64,000 bases of DNA from Chlorobium sp. (GTDB lineage: Bacteria; Bacteroidota; Chlorobiia; Chlorobiales; Chlorobiaceae). Shown here piece by piece: positions 8,667 through 19,900 of this stretch. The stretch lies in assembly GCA_005862225.1 (NCBI GenBank), contig SZXV01000013.1, positions 1 to 64,000 of the forward strand, written 5' to 3'. Made by a program: the position numbers and the translations under genes. How positions within the stretch are numbered: the first letter of the stretch is position 1; every line of letters begins with the position of its first letter. The notes below the pieces were generated by a model, which was not told the DNA's origin, did not search any database, and saw only the letters and a program-made list of their open reading frames with translations.

Positions 8667-8924
8667 ATGAGTTGGGGAGTAGAACATCAGCAAAAGAGAA
8701 AAGATATTCTGGAACTCATGGATATTGCTTCCAGGATAATGAAGGAAAATCCCAATCACGTCAATGAGGTATCCAAAAGCAACAACGATTGCTGGATGGA
8801 ACAGATGTACCTTATACAGCGCTGTGATTTCTGTGACCTCTCTCCCGATTGCCCGACAAGGGAGGAGCAGGAGTGGCAGGATTATCTGACAAAAAACAAC
8901 ATCGTCATTGAAAAAAACTCTTAG
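8667..8924 (+). CDS. Small cysteine-motif protein, unknown function
   Basis: 85 aa. AGGAG lies 8 nt before the ATG, so the start is well supported. The protein is helical at the N terminus (ELMDIASRIMKE) and has a cysteine motif in the second half: a single Cys in NNDCWMEQMY, then CDFCDLSPDC. That gives CxxC plus two further cysteines, a possible metal or Fe-S site. No family is recognised. It stands alone between alaS and korA, with 221 bp separating it from korA. Confidence 0.75.
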   Translation: MSWGVEHQQKRKDILELMDIASRIMKENPNHVNEVSKSNNDCWMEQMYLIQRCDFCDLSPDCPTREEQEWQDYLTKNNIVIEKNS

Positions 8925-9145
8925 GGTATAAGAGTTGGCCTCTTGTTTTAATCCGGCAGAACGCTTATAATACTATTTATAGCAGATGACTGCGGGGTAG
9001 GGCTTTGCCTTCTCTTTACCCACCAATAATACACTTACCAGACAACAATATCAAATGGCCTTTGTGCCGCGATGTTTTATTAACACGGGGATTTTCTTGC
9101 TGTGCCCTCATTTTGAATAACAATAAAAAGTAATGAACAGGGACA

Positions 9146-11032
9146 ATGACTGATACAAAACAGAAAACCAGACAGGTCAATGTGACCTCCAAAACCAGTG
9201 TCTCCGTGCTTTTTGCTGGAGATTCGGGAGACGGTATGCAATTGACCGGCACTCAATTTGCCAATACTGTTGCAATTCATGGCTCAGAACTTAATACGTT
9301 TCCAAATTTTCCTTCTGAAATAAGAGCCCCGGCAGGCACCATTGCCGGTGTTTCAGGGTTTCAGCTCCAGTTCAGCAGCAAGCCGGTCTATACGCCGGGT
9401 GCGCGATTTGATGTTATGGTCGCCATGAATTCCGCCGCACTGAAAGCAAATCTCAAAGACCTGCATCGTGGCGGCATCATAATTGCCGGCACTGAAGGAT
9501 TTGATGAAAAAAACCTCAAGCTTGCAGGCTATCCCGAAGGAGTGAATCCACTCGAAGACGGCTCTCTGAGCAACTATATTCTTTTTCCTGTCCCGATTCT
9601 GCAGCTTACCCGTGAAGCGCTGAAAGAGAGCGGCCTCAGCAGCAAGGAAATTGACCGCTGCAAAAACATGTTTGTTCTTGGCTTGCTCTATTGGCTCTAT
9701 ACACTTCCGCTTGAAGGAACGTTTGAAACGCTTCGCGCCAAATTCCAGAAAAATGTTCACATGGCCGAAGCGAACATCCGGGCTGTAAAGGCGGGCTATT
9801 TCTTTGGTGATGAAACTGAGCTTTTTGCAAACCTTGGCCGTTTTGATATTGCTCCGCAAAAACAGCATGGTGTCTATCGCAGGGTCACCGGAAATGAAGC
9901 GTGTGCCATAGCGCTGACCGCCGCATCGAAAAAGGCCGGTCTGAAACTGTTCCTTGGCTCATACCCTATCACACCGGCAACGGAGATTCTTCAGACACTG
10001 GCCAAAAAGAAAAAATATGGCGTCAAAACGTTTCAGGCTGAAGATGAAATTGCCGGCATTGTGAGCAGCATTGGCGCAGCTTACGGTGGCGCACTTGCCG
10101 CAACAAATACCTCTGGCCCCGGGCTTGCGTTGAAAACCGAAGCCCTTGGTCTGGCGGTTATTCTTGAACTGCCGCTGGTAGTGATCAATGTTCAGCGCGG
10201 TGGCCCGTCAACCGGTCTTCCAACAAAACCCGAGCAGTCTGATCTTTTCATGGCCATGTACGGCAGACATGGAGACGCCCCTCTCCCGGTTATTGCGGCC
10301 AGCTCTCCTGTTGATTGCTTCTATGCGACCTATGAAGCTGCAAGAATTGCTATTGAGCACATGACACCGGTGATCTGTTTAACTGACGGTTATCTGGCGC
10401 TCAGTTCAGAACCATGGAAAGTCGAAAGTCCGGATAACCTTGCAGACATCACGCCGCATTTTCACGCTCCAAGGCAACCTGAAGATCCGCCTTTCCTCCC
10501 TTACAAACGCGACGATCGTCAGGTTCGCGCATGGGCAATCCCCGGAACGAAAGGGCTTGAACACCGTATCGGCGGTCTCGAAAAGCAGAATGAAACCGGC
10601 AACGTCTCTCATGATCCGGATAATCATGAGCTGATGACCAGGCTTCGTGCACAGAAAATTAATCAGATTGCTGACAGCATTCCTCTTCAGACTATTGATA
10701 ATGGTTCGGAAAAAGGAGATTTACTTGTTCTTGGGTGGGGCTCTTCTTATGGCGCCATTAAAACCGCTGTTGAACAAGCCATTGAACAGGGTTACAATGT
10801 CGCTCATGCTCACTTGCGCTATATTCACCCGTTTCCGAAAAATCTCGGAGAAATTCTCGGCAATTATAAAAAAATCCTTATCCCCGAACTCAACAGCGGG
10901 CAGCTTATCCATATTATCCGCGACACTTTCCTGATTGCACCCGAGGGATTCTCCAAGGTACAGGGAGTACCATTCAATGAAATGGAAATACTGATAAAAA
11001 TCACTGACATCATAAAGGAGCTTCAATCATGA
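9146..11032 (+). CDS. korA: 2-oxoglutarate:ferredoxin oxidoreductase, fused gamma-alpha subunit
   Basis: 628 aa. With KorB it interconverts succinyl-CoA plus CO2 and 2-oxoglutarate using ferredoxin; in green sulfur bacteria it runs in the carboxylating direction of the reductive TCA cycle. Residues about 20-210 are the gamma domain ([14 protein letters not shown]). From about 250 the alpha domain begins ([17 protein letters not shown]...[12 protein letters not shown]), with [18 protein letters not shown]. The fused gamma-alpha layout is common for the two-subunit KOR type. The stop overlaps the korB start by 4 nt (ATGA), so translation is probably coupled. Confidence 0.95.
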   Translation: MTDTKQKTRQVNVTSKTSVSVLFAGDSGDGMQLTGTQFANTVAIHGSELNTFPNFPSEIRAPAGTIAGVSGFQLQFSSKPVYTPGARFDVMVAMNSAALKANLKDLHRGGIIIAGTEGFDEKNLKLAGYPEGVNPLEDGSLSNYILFPVPILQLTREALKESGLSSKEIDRCKNMFVLGLLYWLYTLPLEGTFETLRAKFQKNVHMAEANIRAVKAGYFFGDETELFANLGRFDIAPQKQHGVYRRVTGNEACAIALTAASKKAGLKLFLGSYPITPATEILQTLAKKKKYGVKTFQAEDEIAGIVSSIGAAYGGALAATNTSGPGLALKTEALGLAVILELPLVVINVQRGGPSTGLPTKPEQSDLFMAMYGRHGDAPLPVIAASSPVDCFYATYEAARIAIEHMTPVICLTDGYLALSSEPWKVESPDNLADITPHFHAPRQPEDPPFLPYKRDDRQVRAWAIPGTKGLEHRIGGLEKQNETGNVSHDPDNHELMTRLRAQKINQIADSIPLQTIDNGSEKGDLLVLGWGSSYGAIKTAVEQAIEQGYNVAHAHLRYIHPFPKNLGEILGNYKKILIPELNSGQLIHIIRDTFLIAPEGFSKVQGVPFNEMEILIKITDIIKELQS

Positions 11033-12069
11033 CCGATAATACAACAGTACCAGTCCTTCCAATCCTGATTGCCAAGGATTTTGCTTCGGATCAGGAGCCA
11101 AAATGGTGTCCCGGCTGTGGTGATCATGCCGTGCTGCAGCAAATAAAAAATGTTTTACCTGAACTGGGTATTGCACCTGAAAACATTGTGTTTGTTTCGG
11201 GTATAGGCTGCTCGTCCCGTCTCCCCTATTATCTTGCCACTTATGGTGTTCACGGTATTCACGGCAGAGCGCTGCCGATGGCAACCGGGCTGAAAACTGC
11301 ACGACCGGATCTGAGTGTATGGGTTGGAACAGGAGATGGCGACGCACTCTCAATTGGTGGAAACCACTTTATTCATACCCTGAGAAGAAATCCGGACCTG
11401 AATGTAGTGCTCTTCAACAATGAAATTTACGGTCTCACCAAGGGCCAGTATTCACCAACCTCAAAAGTCGGGTTGCGAACTGTTACCTCGCCGTCTGGAG
11501 TTATTGATCAGCCATTTAATACGGCGGCCCTCACTATTGGCTCAGGTGGATCATTCTTTGCCAGGGCTTTTGATCGCGACGGCAAATTCCTTCGCTCAAT
11601 ACTGAAAAGCGCCGCGCTTCATAAGGGAACGTCTCTGGTCGAAATTTATCAGAACTGCCCTATTTTTAATAATGGCGCTTTTGAAGCATTCGCCACTCCA
11701 GATAATAAAGCCAATAACACGGTTTATCTGGAACAGGCGAAACCACTTGTTTTTGCAAGAGGAAAACGTGGCATTCTGCTGGACGGATTCCAGCCCGTTG
11801 TTGTTGATCTTGACAAGGATGGAATTTCAACCAGTGACCTCTGGATTCATGATGAAACCGATATCAACAAAGCATCCATTCTTGCTCATTTTGCTGACGA
11901 TCATTCTGAACTGGAAGAGCCACTGCCACGGCCTTTCGGTGTCTTTTATGCCAAAACACGGATAACGTACGAAGAGGCTCTGATCGCACAAATCAATGAC
12001 GCCCAGAAAGATGGAGTTGGCACCCTCGAACAACTGCTCAAGGGCGATCAATCTTACGAAATCAAGTAA
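11029..12069 (+). CDS. korB: 2-oxoglutarate:ferredoxin oxidoreductase, beta subunit
   Basis: 346 aa, the thiamine-diphosphate-binding subunit. [12 protein letters not shown] near residue 25 carries cysteines that help hold the single [4Fe-4S] cluster; [14 protein letters not shown] near 103 is the TPP/Mg motif, followed by [11 protein letters not shown]. It overlaps korA by 4 nt. A strong bidirectional hairpin ends the transcript 20 bp later. korAB is the clearest metabolic marker in the window for reductive-TCA autotrophy. Confidence 0.95.
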   Translation: MTDNTTVPVLPILIAKDFASDQEPKWCPGCGDHAVLQQIKNVLPELGIAPENIVFVSGIGCSSRLPYYLATYGVHGIHGRALPMATGLKTARPDLSVWVGTGDGDALSIGGNHFIHTLRRNPDLNVVLFNNEIYGLTKGQYSPTSKVGLRTVTSPSGVIDQPFNTAALTIGSGGSFFARAFDRDGKFLRSILKSAALHKGTSLVEIYQNCPIFNNGAFEAFATPDNKANNTVYLEQAKPLVFARGKRGILLDGFQPVVVDLDKDGISTSDLWIHDETDINKASILAHFADDHSELEEPLPRPFGVFYAKTRITYEEALIAQINDAQKDGVGTLEQLLKGDQSYEIK

Positions 12070-12088
12070 CAAGAAAAGATGTTATAAC

Positions 12089-12120
12089 AAAAAGCCTGCA
12101 CTTTATCATGCAGGCTTTTT
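12089..12120. terminator. Bidirectional terminator between korB and accA
   Basis: A perfect 12-bp inverted repeat (AAAAAGCCTGCA, 8-nt loop, TGCAGGCTTTTT) lies between the convergent stops of korB (12069) and accA (12133). Its A/T ends give a U-run in both directions. Confidence 0.9.
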
Positions 12121-12132
12121 GCTTATGTCTTC

Positions 12133-13140
12133 TTAAACCTCTTCTTTCCAGACACCCATCGATGAAAACTTTTCGATCCGGTCATGGACAAGCAGCGCTG
12201 AATCCTTTGTCAGAAGCTCTTTCAGCTCCTCAACAAGCATACTTTTCAACGTTGCAGCCATAGCATCAGGATCTGTATGGGCTCCGCCAATCGGCTCAGG
12301 AATGATGCGGTCAATAATACCCTGCTCGAGGAGATCCGGGGCGGTAAGCTGCAATGCTTCTGCTGCCTGCTCTTTATAGTTCCAGCTTCTCCACAGAATC
12401 GAAGAGCAGCTTTCGGGCGAGATCACTGAATACCAGCTATTTTCAGCCATAAGAATGCGATCGCCGACTCCGATCCCAATTGCTCCGCCACTGGCGCCTT
12501 CTCCGATAATAACACAGATAACAGGAACAGTCAACTTCGCCATTTCAAACAGATTGCGTGCGATGGCCTCAGCCTGGCCGCGCTCCTCGGCTTCGATTCC
12601 GGGAAAAGCACCCGGGGTATCAATCAAAGTAATGACCGGTTTTCGAAACTTCTCGGCCAGTTTCATCAAACGAAGCGCCTTGCGGTACCCTTCAGGCTGA
12701 GCCATACCAAAATTCCTGTAAAGATTGGACTTGGTATCACGACCTTTCTGATGACCGATCATCATGACTGATTGCGAAAAACCTGATGAACGCTCTTCAA
12801 GACGTGCAAAACCTCCGACAATAGCTTTATCATCGCTGAAATGCCTGTCACCGGCAAGTTCAGCAAAGTCTTTCGTCATCATATATATATAATCAAGCGT
12901 ATAGGGCCTTTCAGGATGGCGGGCAAGCTGGACCTTCTGCCAGCGAGTAAGATTTTTATAGATCGAACGACGGAGTGTGTCAATTTTCAGTTCAAAGGCC
13001 TCGATGTCGCGATTAAGGGCCTCAGTCTGTGGCTGGGTCTGATCTCTCGCACTACTCCGGAGGCACTGTCGCATTTCTTCGAGCTTTGCTTGCAGCTCAT
13101 AGAGTGGCTTTTCAAAATCAAGAATAACCTTCGTTGCCAT
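12133..13140 (-). CDS. accA: Acetyl-CoA carboxylase, carboxyltransferase alpha subunit
   Basis: 335 aa. Forms the carboxyltransferase half of acetyl-CoA carboxylase with AccD, passing the carboxyl group from biotin to acetyl-CoA to give malonyl-CoA. The N-terminal helical part starts [17 protein letters not shown]; the crotonase-like core has [20 protein letters not shown] and [16 protein letters not shown]. Length is normal. accB and accC lie 1.2 kb away on the other strand; accD is not in the window. Confidence 0.96.
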   Translation of the reverse strand: MATKVILDFEKPLYELQAKLEEMRQCLRSSARDQTQPQTEALNRDIEAFELKIDTLRRSIYKNLTRWQKVQLARHPERPYTLDYIYMMTKDFAELAGDRHFSDDKAIVGGFARLEERSSGFSQSVMMIGHQKGRDTKSNLYRNFGMAQPEGYRKALRLMKLAEKFRKPVITLIDTPGAFPGIEAEERGQAEAIARNLFEMAKLTVPVICVIIGEGASGGAIGIGVGDRILMAENSWYSVISPESCSSILWRSWNYKEQAAEALQLTAPDLLEQGIIDRIIPEPIGGAHTDPDAMAATLKSMLVEELKELLTKDSALLVHDRIEKFSSMGVWKEEV

Positions 13141-13164
13141 TATGCTGGAATAAATGATAAAAAA

Positions 13165-13194
13165 AGCCCATCAGGCAGTAGCTCAAGATGGGCT
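13165..13194 (-). terminator. Terminator of the HU gene
   Basis: Inverted repeat AGCCCATC/GATGGGCT between the HU stop and the accA start. On the minus strand it is followed by a run of seven T, so it stops HU transcription before accA. Confidence 0.8.
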
Positions 13195-13222
13195 GAAAAA
13201 AGCAGAGACAAAAACATCAAAA

Positions 13223-13498
13223 TCAGCTACAAACCTCGTCCTTGAGCGCTTTCCCGGGTTTGAACTTTACAACTTTTTTAGCGGATATGGTAATAGCCTC
13301 ACCTGTCTGGGGATTTCGCCCTTGTCTTTCAGCTCTGTCACCAACGGTAAACGTCCCGAAACCGACGAGAGCAACATCCTGACCGGCTTTCAATGATGTT
13401 GTCACAACATTGAGCACAGCATTGAGAGCACGCTCGGCATCAACTTTCGTCAGTTTAGCCTGCTCGGCGATTTTCTCTACTAATTCAGCTTTTGACAT
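13223..13498 (-). CDS. hup: HU-family DNA-binding protein
   Basis: 91 aa, the standard HU length. A small dimeric DNA-bending protein of the nucleoid. Visible are the N-terminal helices ([20 protein letters not shown]) and the beta-arm signature [21 protein letters not shown], with [12 protein letters not shown] at the end. It is transcribed away from efp with its own terminator. Confidence 0.95.
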   Translation of the reverse strand: MSKAELVEKIAEQAKLTKVDAERALNAVLNVVTTSLKAGQDVALVGFGTFTVGDRAERQGRNPQTGEAITISAKKVVKFKPGKALKDEVCS

Positions 13499-13714
13499 AT
13501 GACTTAAATATTATTAATGTTTGAAGTAAAATGAACTTTTTTTCATCACCTCCCCTTTGAGATTGAATTTAAACAGTAGAATACTAACATGCAATGGCTT
13601 TTTAGCAATAATCAATGATTGCCCGGTAATTGGTATTCGTCTTGGACTGTGTTATATTTCGGTTTCTTTTTAAAGAAAACTGGCATTGTAACAAGATAAT
13701 TTTTTAACCGGCTT

Positions 13715-14281
13715 ATGATTTCAATCAGTAACGTCTCCAAAGGATCAATTATTCGTTTCAAGGGAGAGCCCCACAGTATCGAAAGCCTTATGCACCGTAC
13801 CCCTGGTAATCTTCGGGCATTTTATCAGGCAAACATGAGAAATCTGAAATCCGGCAGAAATGTCGAATATCGATTCAGTGCCACAGAATCTGTTGATTTG
13901 ATTGTCACAGAGAGAAAACAGTATCAGTATCTGTACCGCGATGGTTCTGACTTTGTGATGATGGACAATGATACCTTTGAGCAGATTAATGTTGCTGAAT
14001 ATTTAATTGGTTCTTCAGCACGTTTTGTGAAGGATGGTATCACGGTGACGATTTTATTTTCTGATGATGGCTCTATTCTTGGAGTTGAACTCCCCACGTT
14101 TGTTGAAGTTGAGGTGACTGAAACCAGCCCGGCGCTGAAAGACGACAGGGCAACCAGCGGAACGAAACCAGCAATTGTAGAAACCGGGGCTGAAGTCAAT
14201 GTCCCCATGTTTATACAGACTGGAAGTATTATTCGTGTGGATACCCGAACGGGTGATTATATTGAAAGAGTTAAAAAGTAA
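13715..14281 (+). CDS. efp: Elongation factor P
   Basis: 188 aa, full length. Helps ribosomes through proline stretches. It opens with [20 protein letters not shown] and ends [11 protein letters not shown], both typical of EF-P. The loop residue normally modified falls in the [11 protein letters not shown] segment: the usual KPGKG-type loop here reads RTPGNLRA, so the tip residue is Arg-type/Asn rather than a modifiable Lys, as in EF-P branches that use Arg. I cannot see a modification enzyme here. It is followed by accB and accC on the same strand. Confidence 0.93.
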   Translation: MISISNVSKGSIIRFKGEPHSIESLMHRTPGNLRAFYQANMRNLKSGRNVEYRFSATESVDLIVTERKQYQYLYRDGSDFVMMDNDTFEQINVAEYLIGSSARFVKDGITVTILFSDDGSILGVELPTFVEVEVTETSPALKDDRATSGTKPAIVETGAEVNVPMFIQTGSIIRVDTRTGDYIERVKK

Positions 14282-14334
14282 CTATCTTACGGCGATTCAC
14301 CAGTACTTGTGTTTATAACCTAAGTAATATCATC

Positions 14335-14790
14335 ATGAACCTTAACGAAATCAAACAGCTTATTGACATTGTCAATAGCTCAGATCTTCAGGAAACCATC
14401 ATTGAGGAGGGAAACTTTAAAATTATCCTTCGGCGTTCTTCCGCAGCGATAATTTCACAGGCAGCTCCAGTAACAACGACAGTCACCCTGCCAGCTCCCT
14501 CCGCATCAACCAGTACTGCGCCTTCAGTGGCCAACGCTGAGCCAACATCTGATCTTATTGAATCCCGATCGCCAATTGTAGGAACATTTTATCAATCATC
14601 ATCACCTGACTCCCCACCTTTTGTTGCCATTAACGACACAGTGAAAAAAGGTGACGTCCTCTGTATTATCGAAGCCATGAAGCTGATGAATGAGATCGAA
14701 GCTGAGGTGTCTGGAACTATTGTTGAAATTCTTGTTGAAAACGGACAAGCGGTCGAGTATGATCAGCCACTGTTCCGGATTAAACCATAA
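14335..14790 (+). CDS. accB: Biotin carboxyl carrier protein of acetyl-CoA carboxylase
   Basis: 151 aa. The N-terminal segment ([20 protein letters not shown]) is followed by a Pro/Ala/Thr-rich flexible linker at about 45-80. The C-terminal biotinyl domain has [14 protein letters not shown], where the Lys receives biotin. It lies 54 bp after efp and 21 bp before accC, so it probably shares a transcript with both. Confidence 0.96.
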   Translation: MNLNEIKQLIDIVNSSDLQETIIEEGNFKIILRRSSAAIISQAAPVTTTVTLPAPSASTSTAPSVANAEPTSDLIESRSPIVGTFYQSSSPDSPPFVAINDTVKKGDVLCIIEAMKLMNEIEAEVSGTIVEILVENGQAVEYDQPLFRIKP

Positions 14791-14810
14791 TCAATTCATC
14801 ACAAAAAGCC

Positions 14811-16154
14811 TTGTTCAAGAAAATACTTGTTGCAAATCGCGGCGAAATTGCTTTGCGTATTATGCAGACCTGCCGCGAAATGGGGATCAGTACAGTAGCT
14901 GTTTATTCAACAGTTGACGCTGAATCTATCCATGTTAAATACGCTGACGAAGCTGTCTGCATAGGACCTGCTTTATCAAGAGAGAGCTACCTCAACATCC
15001 CGCGCATCATTGCTGCCGCCGAGGTAACCGGTGCCGATGCCATTCATCCCGGATATGGATTTCTTGCTGAAAACGCTGATTTTGCTGAGGTATGTGACTC
15101 GGCAAACATCAAGTTTATTGGCCCTACAGCAAGAATGATCAACCAGATGGGTGACAAAAACACCGCAAAGGCAACCATGATTACGGCTGGTGTACCGGTC
15201 GTCCCGGGAAGCCCCGGCTTGGTGACTGATCTGAAGCAGGCCATTGAGACTGCCAAAAAAACTGGTTATCCGGTTATTATCAAACCGACCGCCGGTGGTG
15301 GTGGAAAGGGCATGAGGGTTGTCACAGAGGAAAGCCAGCTTGAAAAAGCGCTGAATACTGCTCGCAGTGAAGCGGAGCAGGCTTTTGGCAACAGTGGAGT
15401 CTATATTGAAAAGTATCTCGAAAACCCTCGTCACGTTGAGATTCAGATTCTTTCTGATCAACACGGCAACACCATACATCTCGGAGAGCGCGACTGTACT
15501 GTCCAGAGACGTCACCAGAAGCTGATTGAAGAGACACCCTCCCCTGTTGTTGATGATGCTTTGAGGAAAAAGATGGGTGATGCCGCTGTCGCTGCTGCTC
15601 GGGCTATTAACTACGAAGGCGCCGGTACTATTGAGTTCCTGCTTGATATACACCGCGATTTCTACTTCATGGAGATGAATACCCGTATTCAGGTGGAGCA
15701 TCCTGTGACTGAAGAGCGTTACAATGTTGATATTGTCAAAGAGCAGATTCTCATTGCAAGTGGTGAATCAATTGAAAACAGAACGTTCACCCCACAAGGT
15801 CACTCCCTTGAGTGCCGTATCAATGCTGAGGATCCGGAACACATGTTCCGCCCTTCACCCGGACAGCTTCAGGTATTCCACACGCCTGGGGGCCACGGTG
15901 TCAGAGTCGATTCTCATGCCTATGCGAGCTACGTGGTACCATCCAACTACGATTCCATGATCGCAAAGCTGATCGTCACCGCTCACACCAGAGAAGAGGC
16001 TATAGCAAGAATGTCAAGGGCGCTTGATGAGTTTATTGTTGTCGGAGTAAAAACAACCATTCCTTTCCATAAACAGGTCATGCACTCACCGGTCTTTCAG
16101 AGTGGGGATTTTGATACCAGTTTTCTGGAAACGTTCAGGTTTGAAAAGAAGTAA
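14811..16154 (+). CDS. accC: Biotin carboxylase subunit of acetyl-CoA carboxylase
   Basis: 447 aa, full length. Carboxylates the biotin on AccB using ATP and bicarbonate. The start is TTG at 14811, chosen because the family start ([16 protein letters not shown]) follows at once and no ATG is available. The ATP-grasp features are visible: [30 protein letters not shown], and [15 protein letters not shown]. It follows accB by 21 bp. Confidence 0.96.
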   Translation: MFKKILVANRGEIALRIMQTCREMGISTVAVYSTVDAESIHVKYADEAVCIGPALSRESYLNIPRIIAAAEVTGADAIHPGYGFLAENADFAEVCDSANIKFIGPTARMINQMGDKNTAKATMITAGVPVVPGSPGLVTDLKQAIETAKKTGYPVIIKPTAGGGGKGMRVVTEESQLEKALNTARSEAEQAFGNSGVYIEKYLENPRHVEIQILSDQHGNTIHLGERDCTVQRRHQKLIEETPSPVVDDALRKKMGDAAVAAARAINYEGAGTIEFLLDIHRDFYFMEMNTRIQVEHPVTEERYNVDIVKEQILIASGESIENRTFTPQGHSLECRINAEDPEHMFRPSPGQLQVFHTPGGHGVRVDSHAYASYVVPSNYDSMIAKLIVTAHTREEAIARMSRALDEFIVVGVKTTIPFHKQVMHSPVFQSGDFDTSFLETFRFEKK

Positions 16155-16933
16155 ACAACTTGCTGAACAATAGTTGTCGTATCTGAATAAACTGATGTAC
16201 ACTTCTCTTTATAAACACTTAAGTTTGCTGTGGCTCTATTACAGCAAACTTAAGTGTTTATAATTTATAATGCCTGCGATTCTCTCAGAATCAAAACCAA
16301 TAGATATATAAGGGCGCCTTTATAAATTTATTCCTTGATCCGGTTGCTTCATTCATTTTGCCATCAATTCAAATCGCTCACTGAGATTTAAATATCTGCC
16401 CATAATTCTTGACTGCATATTCTTATTTCCATCGACGCAGCAAGTCAGCTTTGATTCCTGAACTGGCAGCAGTCTCTATGATTGATTAATGACATTATTA
16501 TTTTACTTGACTCACATTACACAGATTCTTAAATTAAAATTGTAATAGAAAGTATTTTTTTTAGCGGCTGCTCCTTAAGTGAGCTATTATTCTCCAGAAC
16601 ATCTGCATTTATCGCGCTAAGCGTTTTACGACATTTTCATTACAGACAAAGGTATAAACTCTAACTTTTTGAGTTGGGTTAACGTTTTGTCAGAAGACTT
16701 TTATTGGGATTAAGGTTTTCTATTCTGGCGCTTTAACAATCGTTAATAATGACTTGCCAAGCCAAGCCTAGAGTATTATTATATAATAATATATTCGCTT
16801 TTTCCATGCTATAGAATCCTTGAAGTAAAGCTTAGAGGATGCTATACCTTAAAGACTTGAGTGTCGGTGTTTTATTCGTATCAATCTGATTATTTTTAGC
16901 TTCCATAAATAAAACAGAGAGGAGAAATTGACT
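16155..16933. other. AT-rich 779-bp gap before the foreign gene
   Basis: No credible gene, tRNA or insertion sequence was found. It contains one perfect inverted repeat (16211-16261, listed separately) and long A/T tracts. It marks the left side of an accessory insertion between accC and rpoC. The only clear expression signal is the ribosome binding site GAGGAG before 16934. Confidence 0.6.
16211..16261. repeat. Perfect 21-bp inverted repeat downstream of accC
   Basis: The arms (16211-16231 and 16241-16261) are exact reverse complements around the 9-nt loop GGCTCTATT; the stem core is CACTTAAGTTTGC. It lies 57 bp after accC. No T-run follows, so it is not a textbook terminator. It could still end accC transcription, or be the mark of a small mobile element. 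Confidence 0.7.
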
Positions 16934-19900
16934 ATGGCAGTCAACATCAACATTCCGATATTGCGGATAAATAATAAGATCCTCGGGCAAATTCGCGTCA
17001 CGCCGCCGAATCCCAAGGTTGGAGAAAGCGTTTGCATTGAAGTCTTGTCACCCGATGGCACGCTCTGCAACGAAAGCGGTACCGATATTTATCTCAATCG
17101 GGCACCGGGAGTGCGACATTGGCGGCAATGGCGTCGACCTGGCACCCATCGGCTGCGCGCCGTTGCCCGCCATGCCGACGGTTCGATTGAAATGATTAAC
17201 ACCAACGTCACTGTTGCGACGGCAGCTCCAGGCAATGAGCCGCCTCGCTTGGCGGTGTCCGGGCATCCACACCGCCACACCGAATTCCAGATGAGTGTCG
17301 TCCATACCGAAGCGGAGGGAGTCAGGGTAGGTCTGCCGAAAACGCCCACATTTGCCGGTTTGTTTCCAAGGCGCGCCGCTGCAAGCCAGGTTGCACCGAA
17401 GCAAATCCGCATCGTCATGGCACAACAACCATTGCCGACCAAAGTTCCGCCCCGCACAGTTGCTGCCGGTTTCCATCTGGCCGATTCCCCGATCGCTTAT
17501 GCCTGGGATTTTGGCGACGGAACCACACTGCAAACCACCGAGCCATGGATAGACCACGATTTTGTCGCAGCACTGGACACCAGCACCGAACAGATGGTGT
17601 TCCATATCCAAGTGCGTATGACCGCACCGGGGCAACCACCTCAAGACGTGCGGCGTAGCGTCACCGTCGCCAATCACTATGCGATGGCCAAACGACGCGG
17701 GTTGATCCAGCCCTTGGTGGTTAATGCTGCCGCCAATGCGCAATTCACTCAGGACGGATACCGTGGGTCGTTCACCGTACGCAACCTGGAACCAGTAGCG
17801 CTGGCATTTACCAGCCGCCGTATTGAGCTGATGTTCAGCGACCACCGCCCGGCGGTCATGCTTGATCTTGAGGCGCTAAACGTGGCGCTGCCGCCCAAGG
17901 CTGAAACCATCATCCATGTGCTGAGCACCAAAATTCCCGTCGACGCGATAGGTTTCGCGGTACATTATTCTGGCCTGGACAGCGCTAGGCGACCTGTACG
18001 GGCTTCGGCCTATTTCGATTTACCTGCCCATATAGCTCGCATAACCCCTCATTTGCTGGCGAATCCCGCCCTGAACGCCCAGCTCAATAATCTGGTCGCG
18101 CAAAGGCAGGTGCAGAACCCGACCTCCATCAAGGCTCTGGATATTTTGCAAGTGGTGCAACGCGGCGGGTTGGTATCGCTGCCCAAAGCCCCGCCTAACC
18201 CGCCAGGACCGCCCAAGCCAAACATCGTCGAGGGCGGGGTGTGCGACCCCTGGAACCTGCCCGCCAACATACCAGAAGGTTTTGTCTGCCAAGCTTCCAC
18301 CGATCCGAACGATACAAGCTGGCTGCCGATGCCGGGACGGTTCATGAACGCACGCAAAGGCGATATGATTATCACTGCCGCAACCCCGGGCGATATGATC
18401 GCAGATTTGCTGCTCAGCATCGGCCAGGTCTATTCGCATTCCGGTATGATGACCACCAACCGTGAACAAATAACACATTCGACTGCCTCCAAAGACCGCT
18501 TGCTGGACTATCCGAATGGGTCACTGCTTGGCACACCCGCCCCCTCTGACGGCTTCAAGGTCGATGAGTTACGCTATCTTTGGCCTGGCGTCATCACTCA
18601 GACGGTAGAAAACTCGGTCAATGGTCAAGACTTTGTCGATCCGGAAAGCTCCACTGGCAAGACATTCAACATCGGCGGGTTTGGCACGATCAACTCCATG
18701 ATCGATACCCAAGGCGACTATGAGCCGAAACTGGTGCAATCTCTGGTCATCAAGCCTGATCCAACGCAGGAAACCCCGGCCATCCGCAGCCAGTTGCACG
18801 CCATCGCCGACTGGGCCGCTGCACAAGCGGGCAAGAGCTACTACAGTTTCTATTGCTACACCAACCCGGCCACAGACAAAATTGCCCCCAACCCGGCATC
18901 ACCCTTGCCCTCGCCCTGGTGGCACGGCACTTACCCGACCGTGTGCGCCTCATTCGTATGGCGTGCCGTGCACCAAAGCGGAGCCGTAGTCGAGAACCAG
19001 AAAGACCCCAAGGACGCTGGCGCAAACTCCAAGGACGGCTTGTACCTGTATACCGCCGCCGAGCGTCTGGTGGCTGGCAACGAGTTGTTTGACGCGCTGG
19101 AGCAACTGGTAGATGACAGCGTGGCCCCGAATGGCGTGCTCGCCGAGCTTGCATCGTCGATCGCCGACATGGAAGACGATGTCGCAAACCAGGTCTGCAA
19201 CGCTTTTAACTCGGACTGGTGCGAAACTGAATCCAAAGATTCCGACCAGTGGAGGCAACAGCAAGCGGCCTACGCCATTAGCCCTGAAAACCTCCTGCGT
19301 TGGAATGCGCCGCTATACGGTTATTCCGAACCACTGGTCTACGCCACGCCGCGCTATGAGCAAGTGACCATCTACCGCTGGAAAAAAGTCCCGACACAAG
19401 GTAGCCTGGCTGGCAAAGTGATGTTCAACGGCGCACCAGTGAGCGGGGCATGGGTACAACTATACGACGGTAAGGGCGTCGGCACAAAGAGCGATGGCAG
19501 CTTCAGTCTCGACAAGATCCCTGCCGGTAATTATATCGCTGATGTCGGCAAGACACGTAATGACGGCATGTATATCCAGGCCAAAGTGCCAGTGTCTATC
19601 ACTGCTGGCAAGACCACCCAGGTCAATGTTGTGCTGCAACTGTCATCGGATCTCTATCGCGCCCTGGAAATTGATGGCTGGGTGCAAACAACCGACCACG
19701 AATGCAACGCTGCAGTGGATCCCACAAAAACCTCTAACATGTATCGAGTACTGTTGGTCGGCCCTTACAATACCCATGCCGCTGCCACCTTCCAGGCCAT
19801 CGCTGACCAGGACGTGCTGGGCGAGGCGATTTTTGAAGCTGACTGGCAACTGGACAAATCGGTAAAAATCAAAGTAACCTTGCGAGTCCATGACGGCACA

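Noticed and set aside
17048-17845. 265-codon frame antisense to the foreign gene
   Set aside because: A GC-rich shadow; the sense frame has clear domains.
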